Shown one piece after another: positions 33,386-44,826 of a DNA stretch of 64,000 nucleotides. How positions within the stretch are numbered: the stretch's first letter is position 1; each line of letters starts with the position of its first letter. The DNA comes from Profftia lariciata (GTDB lineage Bacteria; Pseudomonadota; Gammaproteobacteria; Enterobacterales; Enterobacteriaceae), in contig NZ_CP045925.1 of the NCBI RefSeq assembly GCF_020541265.1, positions 310,001 through 374,000 of the forward strand. Reading direction: 5' to 3'. The notes below the pieces were generated by a model. That model saw only the letters and a program-made list of their open reading frames with translations. It searched no databases and was not told the DNA's origin. The position numbers and the translations under genes are program-made.

Positions 33386-34408
33386 GTGATTAAAGATATG
33401 AAATATAGAGAAAAGTGGTTACAACAGCTATCAGATGTTATTATTGAACCAAGAGAATTACTGCAATATTTGTTGATATCTAAGAGCCCGCAATGGCAAT
33501 CTTATCAAAATAAAAGATATGATTTTGCATTCCGAGTTCCTCGTGTCTTTGTTGATCGCATAAAAAAAGGTGATCCTAATGATCCATTATTACTACAAGT
33601 AATGACTTCTTCTAATGAATTTCTTGTTACTCCAGGATACTCGAAAGATCCATTAAAAGAACAACAAGAGGTTATTGTAGCTCCAGGATTATTACATAAG
33701 TATACTAACCGGATATTATTATTGGTAAAATCTAGCTGTGCTATTAACTGTCGTTATTGTTTTCGTCGTTATTTTCCTTATCACTATCATCAGGGAAATA
33801 AAAAAAATTGGCGTCAAGCATTAGATTATATCAGCCAACAATTAGATCTAGAAGAAGTTATTTTCTCCGGTGGAGATCCATTAATGGCGAAAGATCATGA
33901 ACTAATTTGGTTGATAAAAGCAATAGAAAATATTACTCATATAAAACGTTTACGCATTCATAGTCGTTTACCTGTAGTTATTCCTGATCGTATTACTAAA
34001 ACATTAATACAGTGTTTATATCAGTCACATTTACATATTATATTAGTTACACATATTAATCATCCTAATGAGATTAATAAAGAAGTATGTGATGCAATGA
34101 TGCGCTTAAAAAATGCTCAAGTTACTTTATTAAATCAAAGTGTTTTACTACGTGGTGTCAATAATAACGCAAATACACTAGCTAATCTTAGCAAAGCATT
34201 ATTTAATTCAGGAATTATGCCTTATTACCTACATATGTTAGATAAAGTACAAGGTACTGCACATTTCATGGTTTTAGAAAATGAAGCTTGCATTATTATG
34301 CAAGAGTTGATAACAAAAATTCCTGGATATATGGTACCTAAATTAACAAGAGATATTGATGGTGAGCGTAGCAAAACTTTAATTAATTTTAATGTTAAGA
34401 ACAATTAA
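33386..34408 (+). CDS. epmB: lysine 2,3-aminomutase-like EpmB
   Basis: Radical-SAM, PLP-dependent enzyme converting (S)-alpha-lysine to (R)-beta-lysine for EF-P modification. 340 aa (E. coli 342). The iron-sulfur cysteines C118, C122 and C125 are in CAINCRYCFRRY; EVIFSGGDPLMAKDHEL, HSRLPVVIP and the PLP-region YYLHMLDKVQGTAHF are conserved. The E. coli start MAHIVTL aligns with ATA ACT CAC CTT GTG ATT AAA beginning at 33374, so the ancestral ATG appears to have become ATA; GTG 33386, four codons further, is the next start and has no visible Shine-Dalgarno. ATG 33398 is another choice. 56 nt separate it from efp. epmA is not in the window. Confidence 0.95.
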   Translation: MIKDMKYREKWLQQLSDVIIEPRELLQYLLISKSPQWQSYQNKRYDFAFRVPRVFVDRIKKGDPNDPLLLQVMTSSNEFLVTPGYSKDPLKEQQEVIVAPGLLHKYTNRILLLVKSSCAINCRYCFRRYFPYHYHQGNKKNWRQALDYISQQLDLEEVIFSGGDPLMAKDHELIWLIKAIENITHIKRLRIHSRLPVVIPDRITKTLIQCLYQSHLHIILVTHINHPNEINKEVCDAMMRLKNAQVTLLNQSVLLRGVNNNANTLANLSKALFNSGIMPYYLHMLDKVQGTAHFMVLENEACIIMQELITKIPGYMVPKLTRDIDGERSKTLINFNVKNN

Positions 34409-35564
34409 TTTATTAAGATAATCACATAGAATTCATCATATAAGTCACTTAATAAAGAAAATAAATATAATTTATTTAAAATAATATGCATGGTAACTAA
34501 ATATTAGAATACTAATTTTAGTAAAATATTTATATATTCACATATATATAATTTTAACATATCTTTGTTTTTTCAAATAAAGAAAAATATTATTGATATT
34601 TTATTTATTTAAACATAAATATTTAACTTAAAAAATTTAAGTATATAATTATGAGATTGTATGAATTTTATAATAACTTTAATTAATATTACTAAATAAT
34701 CATATTATTTTATATATACTGATAATTATTAGTCTATTATATTTAATAATTTTTTTTAATTATAATGATTATTATCATAAATAGGTAATAATTATTTATT
34801 ATATATACAGCTGTATTTTATACATTATATATATAATTTTTATATTGTAGATATTTATTTTAGAAATAATTATTGATAATCTTTTTATTATTGATAATAA
34901 TAAAGGTACTTGATCAATAACAATGTACATAATATTACTGTATTATAAAATTTATTGAATGTATATTGCTTCCAGCAAATTATGTTGGTTATGCATATAT
35001 ACAAAATATAACTATAGTTAATAAATTATATTATTAATATAAAGTTTTATATATATTTTATTATTTTTTAATAGTTTTAATAAAATATGTATAAATAAAT
35101 TATTATGTATAATTAATTGTACATTATATATAAATCACTTAATTATTGTTGTATCTATTTAATTTACCATATTTTTTAATAAATATTAATGGTGAGCAAA
35201 ATTAGCATAATAATACCAATGAAATATATAAAATTATTATATATTATTTAATACTAATTTTAAAAAATTAACTTACTAAAGTTAATAGATATTATTTTAT
35301 TTTATATAAAATATAGTCATGAAAATTTAGCCTATCAACAAGCAATAATTAACTAAGATATAATAAGATAAAATTTCAAAAAAATTAGTTATTTTTTTAA
35401 AATTATTTTTGTATATCTTTAGTTGACTAGCTTCTTATTATATATTATTTTATGTGCATAAAATTGCTTTATTTTATTAAGTAATAATATAGCTATATTT
35501 ATCAAGTAAGTACAGATTATCTTTTACTGTTAGTTAATAATCATGATTAACTAATAAGATACAT
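34409..35564. other. AT-rich gene-free spacer
   Basis: 1.15 kb between epmB and the parE pseudogene; no gene or readable relic found on either strand. Confidence 0.5.
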
Positions 35565-37340
35565 ATGACTTTAATAGATATCATTATAATGACAATTCTA
35601 TTAAATTATTTAGTCATGTAGATTCAATAAATTATAGAACTCGTATATATTGATACTACTATATTATATAATTATTTGACTTATATAGTTATTAATAATA
35701 TTTTTGATAAATATTTTATATGATCATAAATCTTATATATAAATAATTTTATATTCTGAAAAATTTTTAATATTACTGAATAACAGTTATACTATATTAG
35801 TAATATCTACATTTTATAGAAAGAACATAAATTACAACTGAATCCAATTTATATATTTTATATACTTACAGTATACTCTTTAATAAAATTACTATTTTAT
35901 AAAAATCTTCATAGAGAAAAGAGCGAGATATCTCAATAGATAAACTCTTTATTGAAATATATTGAAGTAAATGTATATCGTAATATATTAATATATTCAA
36001 TATATCTTTAATAATTATAATTAAATATTAAGAGATATACAGTTAATCTATTGTAACAAAAAACAATACTAATAATTACGTAATTATTTGACTTAATTCA
36101 GTAGTTTTTAGTAATTTTGAATATTGATGCTTCATTGAAGATATATGTTAGCGATCAAATCAATATTATATTGTCATAGTAAGATTATTCTTGTCATTAA
36201 ATTATATAATACTAAAAGATTATTGGTATAATAATCATAGTTAAAGCAAGTACCTTATGGATAATATTAATAGATATATTACAAACATCAACACTAAAAA
36301 AGCTTCATATATTTATTTGTTTTTTGTATGATACTTATACCATAAGGCATTATGTTAAGATAACTATTAATAATATTCAAAAAATTATATATGTATTTTT
36401 AATAAAAAGCATAGATTTATAGTTTACAAAAAACTAAAGTTCTTATATTAACGTCAGTAAATAATGGTTATTTGTAATATCATGCAAGATACTTTTAGTT
36501 TTTGATAAAACACTCTTATTATTATTAATAATAACTAGCTAAATGATTAATATCTAGTATTCAGTAATATATTCTCAATTAGAAAATCATTGTATAAAAA
36601 ATTTAATGGACGAACTTTACCAGAAAAATTAGTTTATTACCTAATACTATGTATACTGCGTTATTTTTAGTAAAAAAATATTCTAAAAAAGTATTTATTA
36701 CATAAATATATCATGATAAAATTAAATAATTAGAACACTAACAAATAAGATATTGAATACAGAACAAATATCTTATAATATATATTATTAACATCGTAAG
36801 AGTTACATAGTATTTTGATAACCATTGGTATAAACTTAAATAGTCATGATTTCGGTAATTGATATTAAGGTAAAACTTATATGCTTACAAGAGCTAAGTT
36901 GTATTAAAATTATATGATAATTTATGTATTATATTTTTATTTTACTACTAATTTTTTTAATAATTAATAAACATTTTATATTGCTGTATCCTTACTTTAT
37001 TCATATAGATATAAATAAATACATTAATTATTGATTTCATAAATAAGATAAAAATATTTTATTGAAAAAGAACTGCAGCATAAAAAAGTAAGATTAATCT
37101 GTAAAGAATTATTTTACTATTTAAGTACAATAAACTTAAATAAATTACGTAATATTACATTAGATGATAATACATATAGATTAGTTTAAAGTTATGCATA
37201 GATAATATTAATCTTATTTAAAATATAAAAATTATGTATTTTCAGTAAAAATATTCTAAAATCGTTATAATGAATTACAAAAAGTAATCTAACTGATATA
37301 AAATTAAATATGCTGTAGTTCTTTTCAACAAAATATTTTA
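35565..37340 (+). pseudogene. parE: parE pseudogene (topoisomerase IV subunit B)
   Basis: A chain of blocks in the right order matches E. coli ParE in shifting frames. HYNDNSIKLFSHVDSINYRTRIY (35582) matches YNADAIEVLTGLEPVRRRPGMY. LIP*GIMLR*LL (about 36335) matches LIPTMQGGTHVNGLRQGLL. MQDTFSF (about 36483) matches MQDPQFAG. GRTLPEKL (about 36610) matches GPALPGKL. FLVKKYS matches FLVEGDS. HSILITIGINLNSHDFGN with GKTYMLTRA (about 36787-36895) matches HDISVAIGIDPDSDDLSQ with GKICILADA. LRNITLDDNTYRLV then stop (37145-37189) matches LRETTLDPNTRRLV. In-frame stops and frameshifts are many, so no product is possible. Together with the parC wreck this removes topoisomerase IV. Confidence 0.85.
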
Positions 37341-37579
37341 CTTAGATTTTATATTAGATTCTATTTGACTAAATATGTATTATAGAATTATATTAATAAT
37401 AATATATTATTTAATAATGTTATTTAAAAAAATTAAATAATAAATTATTATTTTTAGTTAACATATTATTATACATATTAAGTATATTAATTAAAAATTA
37501 AAAATAAACATTGCTAACACATATAATAAAAAATAAAAATTATATTAATATATAAAATATATATCAGTTCTTGCATATA

Positions 37580-39700
37580 GACATTATATGTAATAAATAT
37601 CGAATAACTGTTATCAGCGTGATAATTTATACTCCGTAGAGTTTGTAATTATGCATGCAATATACTAAAATAGTATTACTATTATATTTTTAAGTATATA
37701 AAAATCTACACACATACTAGTGATATACTAGGCAATATTACTTTGTATCGAGTTAATACTTATTGTGAATATTAATTTTTTAATGACATAGAATTATTTT
37801 TTATTTTTTACTGATGAATCCATGAGTAGATCAATTAAAGATCTTCAGATACTATTAAATATTTTATTGCAAAATAGTATATGAAATAAGTATTATCTAA
37901 ATATGCTAAAATATTATTATAAGATCTAAACTAAGTAACTATAAAATATAGATTAAATTTTCATGGTATTAATAAACAATAAAAAGTTAAACTTATATAT
38001 TGCTCGTCTATCTAATATTGATGAACATAAATATTGATATTCACTGTTAGAATAAAAATAGATATTGTTCTTAATAATTTATATAATATTTTAAGAGAAT
38101 TTATGATACTAATTTATAGACCTAAAATAATAAATATCATGATATTTGTAAATAATAAGACTTGATAATTTAATTACAAGGAAATAATATCTTTGTGATT
38201 AAATTATACTTAAAATATATCATACTATACGTGGTTCAGTCTGTATATTTATAATATAAAAAATAAGAAATAATAATAGTAATAAGTACTTTCTGATACT
38301 ATATTTGAGAAGCTAAAATATTAGAATAAATAATTAGTTAAATGTATATTACAATTAACTATTATTAATAATATACATTATTAAAAAGATTATAAAAAAT
38401 CTTAATTCTTTTAGAAGAATAATACTAAATATATAAAAATATATATTTTATTAAATTCATAACATATGTGTTTATTACTATAAACTTAAAAAGTTACTAT
38501 GTTAATATAAATTATAATAATTATTAAATAATTATTTAATACATTAGAAATCTATTAGACATTCTAATGATTAAGTTATAAAATATCTTTTTAATATAAA
38601 GCCTAATCCTTCAAACTTATCTAGATAAAGTACTAAAAATTTTGTATACTTTAAAAGTCTTTTATAGTATTTATTTATATCAATCAAATAATTTATATTA
38701 TTCCTAGTAAAAAAGAATTAAAATAAATATGGATTAAGTACTTTAATATATTTATTAATACAGACCTAAAAAATATTTGAGTAACAATACAGCTAACTTG
38801 CTGTATTAGTCAAGATAAATATTACATATTAATAAGCAGTTTTAACTAAAATTATAATAATATGTTAATATCTAAATATAAATTAAATTTTTTCATTTAA
38901 AAAATTTTAAAATAATAAAAACATATAGTCATAATTGTTATTCTTAATTACAAAATAATCATACAGCTAATATTGTAAGCATATAATACTGAATTCATTA
39001 TACTAGATAACCATTATATTTCATCACTTCAAAATAATTTTTTTGTAAAAAGTTATTATATTTATTTAGATAAGCTGAAATGATAATATACATTATTGTT
39101 TCTATGCAATTGTATATATTCATAATAAATTATCTAGTAATATTTATTAATTTTAATAAGTAATAGTTATTTTTATAAAAACTATATTATTGCTTGATGA
39201 GAAATATAATCTTACTTAAATAAGTAAGATTATTTTATAAATACAAACAATTATTAATTAGTTTTTAATAGTTCTATAAATTATTAAAAATTTTTGATAG
39301 TGTTAAATATAGGATATAATTTTATTTATATTTTTATAACTGTATTGCACTTTATTATATTGGTAAAATAATTTTTGTTCTTTTAAAGAATGCAAAATAT
39401 ATAAAAATATTACAATTAATAATATATATTAACTAGTAATCATTATTAGATATACTAACTATATATTTTAATATTCTCTATTAAGAGTTTATTTTGTTTA
39501 TCAACATTAAAAATAAAAAATTCTCTTAATATTGTTATATTAATTTGCATGTATTACGATTACATCATAAATTAATTATAATATATAGATAAGTATAAAT
39601 ATATAATATATTACATAAACATTACTAATATTTTATACGAAACTTAATTTTAAAATAAAAATTTTACCTTATAGTTTTATATATAGAATATATTAATATT
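37580..39700 (+). pseudogene. parC: parC pseudogene (topoisomerase IV subunit A)
   Basis: Downstream of the parE relic and upstream of plsC, which follows parC in E. coli. Ordered traces: DNLYSVEFVIMHAIY (37621) for LNYSMYVIMDRALP; TSDILGNITLYRVNTYCEY (about 37716-37769) for VGDVLGKYHPHGDSACYEA; NFHGINKQ*K (about 37956) for NFDGTLQEPK; YIARLSNI (about 37997) for LPARLPNI; LQTYLDKVLKILYTLKVFYS (38609) for LNYRLEKVLKRLHILEGLLV. Frameshifts and stops lie between and within the blocks. I could not read the C-terminal beta-propeller part; the end is estimated from gene length, and the hairpin at 39206-39236 might be an old terminator. Confidence 0.75.
39206..39236 (+). terminator. terminator-like hairpin upstream of plsC
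   Basis: ATAATCTTACTTA (39206-39218) and TAAGTAAGATTAT (39221-39233) form a perfect 13-bp dyad with a 2-nt centre, with two G/C pairs, running into TTTT (39233-39236). It may be a fossil terminator of the dead parE-parC unit, or a chance dyad. Confidence 0.35.
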
Positions 39701-40327
39701 TTCTATAAAATAAAAGATAAAAGTACTTTTATAAGTTATAAATTACGAATTATTATTATAGAATTAAGCATTATTTCATAATATGCATGAAAAGAATATC
39801 TATACTACTTAATAGTTTATTAAAATATTTATTTTATAATATATGTATTTTATTATTAATAAATAAAATCTTAATTAAGATATTATTTATTAATAATAGT
39901 TAATAAAAATTAACTTGTATTGTTACTTTTTTATAGTAAATAACTCTTTATTATTTTTTAAATTATTTCATAATATCTTGTATATTTCACTAATTATTTA
40001 AAATGCTATAAAAGATTTACACGGCAATTTTTTATATTCTTAATTATTAATATTTATTTTTTACTGTATGTTTAACATATACAGTAATAATTATACAGAT
40101 ATAAATGTATAATTATTAAATTTTTTATTTATATTATTAGGTAATGTAAATTATGGTAATAATATCTATAATATATTACAAAATTAATTCTAATAATTAA
40201 TGTATATTTTTTTATATATATTTAATAGTTAATAAGATGATACCAATAAAAATTTTTATATGTATTTATAAATACATTAAGCACAAATTAATTAATATAT
40301 AGATATATGTATAATTATGGAGTTATT
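39701..40327. other. AT-rich spacer before plsC
   Basis: Unreadable A/T, probably the last remains of parC plus the plsC leader. The GGAG at 40319-40322 serves plsC. Confidence 0.4.
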
Positions 40328-41065
40328 ATGTTATCCATTATTCGCATTGTACTAACTACAATATATTGTAGTGTAACTTGTATTTTTGGTTGTATTTATT
40401 GTGTTTTTAGCCCACGTAATCCACGTCATGTTGCTACTTTTAGTCATATATTTGGACGATTATCTTTATTATTTGGTATAAAAGTAGAAATACGTATTCC
40501 AAATGCAGCTAAATATTCTGGTAATTCAATTTATATAGCAAATCATCAAAATAACTATGACATGGTAACACTATCAAATGCTATGCAAACTAACTCAGTA
40601 ACTATAGGTAAAAAAAGCCTAATTTGGATTCCATTATTTGGATTACTTTATTGGTTGACGGGCAATTGGATCATTGACCGAACAAATCGCACTAAAGCAC
40701 ATCATACTATTACAAAAATTATAAATGAGTGTCGTACTAAGACTATATCTTTTTGGATGTTTCCTGAAGGTACTCGCAGTCGTGGTCGTGGTTTAATGCC
40801 TTTTAAAAAGGGGGCTTTCCATACTGCTATTGTTGCAGGAGTACCAATTATTCCTGTTTGTTCTTCCGAAACTAATAATAAAATAAAACTTAATAAATTA
40901 AACAATGGATTAGTCATTGTTGAAATGTTACCACCAATAGATATAACACAATATGATAAAGAACATATTAATGAACTTGCTATGCATTGTCATGCACTCA
41001 TGGCGGCTAAAATTAACGAATTAAATGCTGAAGTTACTATTCGTGAATCTGAATCTACATGTTAA
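40328..41065 (+). CDS. plsC: 1-acyl-sn-glycerol-3-phosphate acyltransferase
   Basis: Second acylation in phospholipid synthesis: lysophosphatidic acid to phosphatidic acid at the inner membrane. 245 aa, as in E. coli. N-terminal membrane segment (about residues 1-25), then CVFSPRNPRHVATFSHIFGRL, the catalytic HX4D motif in IANHQNNYDMVT, and the substrate-binding FPEGTRSRGRG and VPIIPVC. I chose ATG 40328 because GGAG (40319-40322) lies 5 nt before it and the product begins MLSIIRIVLTTIYC like E. coli MLYIFRLIITVIYS; ATG 40307 upstream is in frame but precedes the Shine-Dalgarno. It survives although parC, its usual partner upstream, is dead. Confidence 0.97.
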   Translation: MLSIIRIVLTTIYCSVTCIFGCIYCVFSPRNPRHVATFSHIFGRLSLLFGIKVEIRIPNAAKYSGNSIYIANHQNNYDMVTLSNAMQTNSVTIGKKSLIWIPLFGLLYWLTGNWIIDRTNRTKAHHTITKIINECRTKTISFWMFPEGTRSRGRGLMPFKKGAFHTAIVAGVPIIPVCSSETNNKIKLNKLNNGLVIVEMLPPIDITQYDKEHINELAMHCHALMAAKINELNAEVTIRESESTC

Positions 41066-42446
41066 ATAAAAATATTATAAAATAATTAATAGTAAATTTT
41101 TAATTTAGAGTATCGTATATAGTAAGTTATTATTCTTAGTTGATAATTTTAATATCATATGTATTGACAATAACAATTATTATTTTATTTATAGTAATTT
41201 TAAGATTAATGAAATTAAAAATCATACAGATACATTAAAAATCTTTTAATATTAAATCATGTATACTTTATAATAGATATATTTTAGTGAGCACTTATAA
41301 TTATAGCAATATAACTAAAATTAGTAAAAGTGGATGTGATAAGATTATCTTTAAAAGAATTATTTTTGATAATGATGTTTTATATATAAAAAAGATTTTT
41401 TATAAAAATTTCAATGCTCCAGTATCAATATATTAATATTTAAAATATTATATATAAGATATATTTTCATTTATAATATATTGAGCATATTAATACTATA
41501 ATAAATAGTTATATTATTATAGTATATAAGTTTATATAAAATAATAATATAATATCAATGATATTTGTTAATGTTTTTTAAAATTTAATTTTTATAGAAA
41601 TATTATTATCCAAATTATATTTTTTAGTAATTTATAAACAATTCATTTTTTAAAAATTTTGATATATTATAATTATTTGTATTTATTGTATAATATTATC
41701 TACTGACTAAAACTAGCATATATCATATACTAACTATATTAGTTTAAATTCATTACATTATATAAACAATATAACGCTATAGTTACATTATGATTAACTA
41801 ATATAATTATATAAAATTATATATTAGTATTTATAAATAAAGATAAATCAATTAGTTAGATAATATTAAAATATCTACTATTATAAATATTAGTAATATT
41901 TTTTGATATAATATAATAATATAACATTGTATATAGTATATAATAATTTATACAATAATATAAATACAATATAAAAAGTTTTTATTCTTATTTTCTCCTT
42001 TATCATAGATAAATACATTAATATGCTACTATAATAAAAGAAGTAATAATTATACATAAATTGTACAAAGAATCCCTAAAAAATATTAATAATTAATTAT
42101 TATATATATAATGAATGCTCAAAAAATTTAGTTAATAAATTATTTATATTAAAATTTTACTTAAAATAATACTATAAGATTATATCTAATAATTTCTTAT
42201 AAATTGCATTCTTTAAAAACATAAAACTACTTAATATGACCGGTAAAAATATATTAATGAAAACATAATAATGAGATAAATATTTTAAAAAATACTTTAT
42301 TTATTTTTAATAAAAATATAAAATTTTTTAAAGCATTATTTAATTCATAGTAGATAAAATTCTTAACAAACTATTTTGTTATTTTTAAAAAAATATATCT
42401 TTTATAAAAGATAATATTGCATCTCATGACTAAGGAGTAACTAACA
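41066..42446. other. AT-rich gene-free spacer
   Basis: 1.4 kb with no gene on either strand. E. coli has ftsP (sufI) after plsC; I see no trace of it. The end provides the strong Shine-Dalgarno AAGGAGTAA of the nuclease gene. Confidence 0.5.
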
Positions 42447-43001
42447 ATGAGCAAGCTAGTAACGTTTATTACTGCTATTTTTTTACTCTTTTTAACTATA
42501 ATAATATCACTTTCAGCTAACGCTAACATTCAAGATATAGAAGTAGGTTTTTCACCAGGTAATACTGCAAATCATCTTGTGATTACGGCAATTAAAGAAG
42601 CAAAACATTCAATTGATATTGCAGCTTACTCATTTACAAGTAAAAACATTGCATTATCTCTTGTTGATGCACAACAACATGGAATAAACGTACGAATAGT
42701 TGCTGATAAAAAATTAAACAATGGACATTATACTGCTCTAACTTATCTTGCTCATCATCATATTTTAGTGAAATTAAATAATAAATATGCAATAATGCAT
42801 AATAAGTTTATGATTATTGATGGTCATTCAGTTCAAACTGGTTCTTTTAACTATACACAAGGTGCAGTATCCCGTAATGCAGAAAATGTTATTTATTTGC
42901 GTAATAGATTAGATATTACTAAAAAGTATATAAAAGAATTTAACCGTTTATGGAATGAATCCATAGATGAACATTATATTTTTACACATATTATAAAATA
43001 A
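42447..43001 (+). CDS. secreted PLD-superfamily endonuclease (Nuc type)
   Basis: 184 aa. Signal peptide: MSKLVTFITA, a hydrophobic core to about residue 22, then SANAN with likely cleavage after ANA (residue 26). The mature part of about 160 aa has one phosphodiesterase HKD motif, H118-x-K120-x4-D125 (MHNKFMIIDG), followed by QTGSFNYT and AENVIYL. Small proteins with one HKD motif that dimerise to form the active site are the Nuc family, known from plasmid pKM101 and from several bacterial genomes; they cut DNA (and RNA) without metal and act in the periplasm or outside. Start ATG has AAGGAG about 10 nt upstream. It stands alone between spacers but is fully intact with normal codon use. Substrate here is inference: DNA or phospholipid are both possible for the superfamily. 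Confidence 0.88.
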   Translation: MSKLVTFITAIFLLFLTIIISLSANANIQDIEVGFSPGNTANHLVITAIKEAKHSIDIAAYSFTSKNIALSLVDAQQHGINVRIVADKKLNNGHYTALTYLAHHHILVKLNNKYAIMHNKFMIIDGHSVQTGSFNYTQGAVSRNAENVIYLRNRLDITKKYIKEFNRLWNESIDEHYIFTHIIK

Positions 43002-43517
43002 GAACAAGTATTATCATATATAATGCCCTAGTAAACAATATAATAAAATATTTTTATAAATCATACTATATATATCAATATATATACAATATCTAGATAT
43101 TCGAACACAATATTATTATGTTCGAATTATTATAAAGATTTTATATTTATAATAATTTATTTATCAAATAAGAATATATAACATTATGTTAAGTCACTGT
43201 ATCATAAAATATTAATTTTTAATTCATATTATTATACGCTATTAATAATAGCATAGTAATTATATCATTAAGACATATGTTGGTAATATACTTACTATAA
43301 TTACAATGAAATTATTATATATTATTTAAATAAATAATTAAATTACATTTTTTATAAAATGTAGAGTGTAATTAACATATTAAATATATAATATATTCGT
43401 AATAAATATATGTTATATATTATCATTTGTTTCAATAAATCAATCTTGAAATACAGAGTTTATATACAAATAGTATGATTTATTTAATATATGACTACGT
43501 ATTAAGTAGGTAGTTAA
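43002..43517. other. AT-rich spacer between nuclease gene and ackA
   Basis: 516 nt, no gene. Contains the conspicuous inverted repeat at 43099-43127. No clear promoter could be chosen in sequence this AT-rich. Confidence 0.5.
43099..43127. terminator. GC-containing inverted repeat after the nuclease gene
   Basis: ATTCGAACA (43099-43107) and TGTTCGAAT (43119-43127), perfect 9 bp, 11-nt loop, three G/C pairs in a surrounding that is almost pure A/T. It lies about 100 nt after the nuclease stop. It may be a terminator hairpin (no clear T run) or a binding site upstream of ackA. Confidence 0.4.
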
Positions 43518-44720
43518 ATGTCTAATTTAGTACTAGTTTTTAATTGTGGTAGTTCATCACTAAAATTTGCTATTATTGATGCCATTAACAGTGAAGAACA
43601 TCTGTCGGGTTTAGCTGAATCTCTGAATCTTCCTCAGGCTAAGATTACATGGAAGATAAAAGGCATAACATACGAAGAACATTTAATTAACGGTTCTTCT
43701 CACAAAGAAGTATTATATTTTATAGTACATATTATTTTATCTCAAAACACCCAATTATCTTCATCTATTATTGCAATAGGTCATCGTATTGTTCACGGCG
43801 GTGAAAATTTTACTAAGTCAACTTTGATTACTAATCATGTACTACAAGGCATTAAAAATGCTATTCCATTTGCTCCTTTGCATAATCCTGTACATATTAT
43901 AGGCATTATGGAATCATTTAAATTCTTTCCAAAATTACAAAATAAAAATGTCGCTGTTTTTGATACATCTTTTCACAGTACTATGACAGAATCTTCTTAT
44001 TTATATGCCATTCCATACAATTTGTATAAAAATTATGGCATTCGTCGTTATGGTGCACACGGAATTAGTCATTTTTTTGTTAGCAAAGAAGCAGCTAAAA
44101 TACTGAATAAACCCCTTGAAAAATTAAATGCAATTACATGTCATTTAGGTAGTGGCGCCTCTATAACTGCAGTACGCAATGGTCAATGCGTAGATACTTC
44201 TATGGGTATGACTCCATTAGAAGGTTTAGTCATGAATACGCGTTCTGGAGATATTGATCCATCTATAATATTTTATCTATATGATTCATTAGGCATGAGT
44301 ATTAACAAAATTAAGAATTTATTAACTCAAGAATCTGGTTTATTAGGTCTAACGGGGGTAACAAGTGATTGTCGTTATATTGCAGATAATTATTTTGTAA
44401 AAAATCATGCTAAACGTGCAATGGATATATTCTGTCATCGTTTAGCTAAATACATAGGTGGCTATACTTCACTAATGGATGGCAAGCTTGATGCTGTTGT
44501 ATTTACTGGTGGTATTGGGGAAAATGTAGCCATAGTACGTACATTAACTTTGAATAAACTTTCTTTATTAGGTTTTCAAATAGATGACCAACGTAATTTA
44601 TCTACATGTTATGGAAAATCAGGTATTATTACTACAAATAACAGTAGTGTAGCTTTAGTTATCCCTACTAACGAAGAATTAATTATTGCACAGGATACAT
44701 TAAATGTTATTAATATTTAA
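43518..44720 (+). CDS. ackA: acetate kinase
   Basis: Reversible phosphoryl transfer between acetyl phosphate and ADP, yielding acetate and ATP. 400 aa, E. coli length. ASKHA fold with NCGSSSLKFAIID at the N terminus, GHRIVHGGENF, FDTSFHSTM, CHLGSGASITAVRNGQCVDTSMG (with the substrate-binding residues), NTRSGDIDPSI and FTGGIGENV near the C terminus. Complete and unbroken. pta follows after 106 nt in the same direction, as in E. coli. With PDH this makes a route from pyruvate to acetate that forms ATP by substrate-level phosphorylation. Confidence 0.98.
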   Translation: MSNLVLVFNCGSSSLKFAIIDAINSEEHLSGLAESLNLPQAKITWKIKGITYEEHLINGSSHKEVLYFIVHIILSQNTQLSSSIIAIGHRIVHGGENFTKSTLITNHVLQGIKNAIPFAPLHNPVHIIGIMESFKFFPKLQNKNVAVFDTSFHSTMTESSYLYAIPYNLYKNYGIRRYGAHGISHFFVSKEAAKILNKPLEKLNAITCHLGSGASITAVRNGQCVDTSMGMTPLEGLVMNTRSGDIDPSIIFYLYDSLGMSINKIKNLLTQESGLLGLTGVTSDCRYIADNYFVKNHAKRAMDIFCHRLAKYIGGYTSLMDGKLDAVVFTGGIGENVAIVRTLTLNKLSLLGFQIDDQRNLSTCYGKSGIITTNNSSVALVIPTNEELIIAQDTLNVINI

Positions 44721-44826
44721 TTTTTTATTAAAAGTATTTTACAAAATAATCAATGATTATACTAGGTGCATAAATCAGTAATTTATACATATAAAATATT
44801 TTATACTTATTTATATGAGGTTAATT

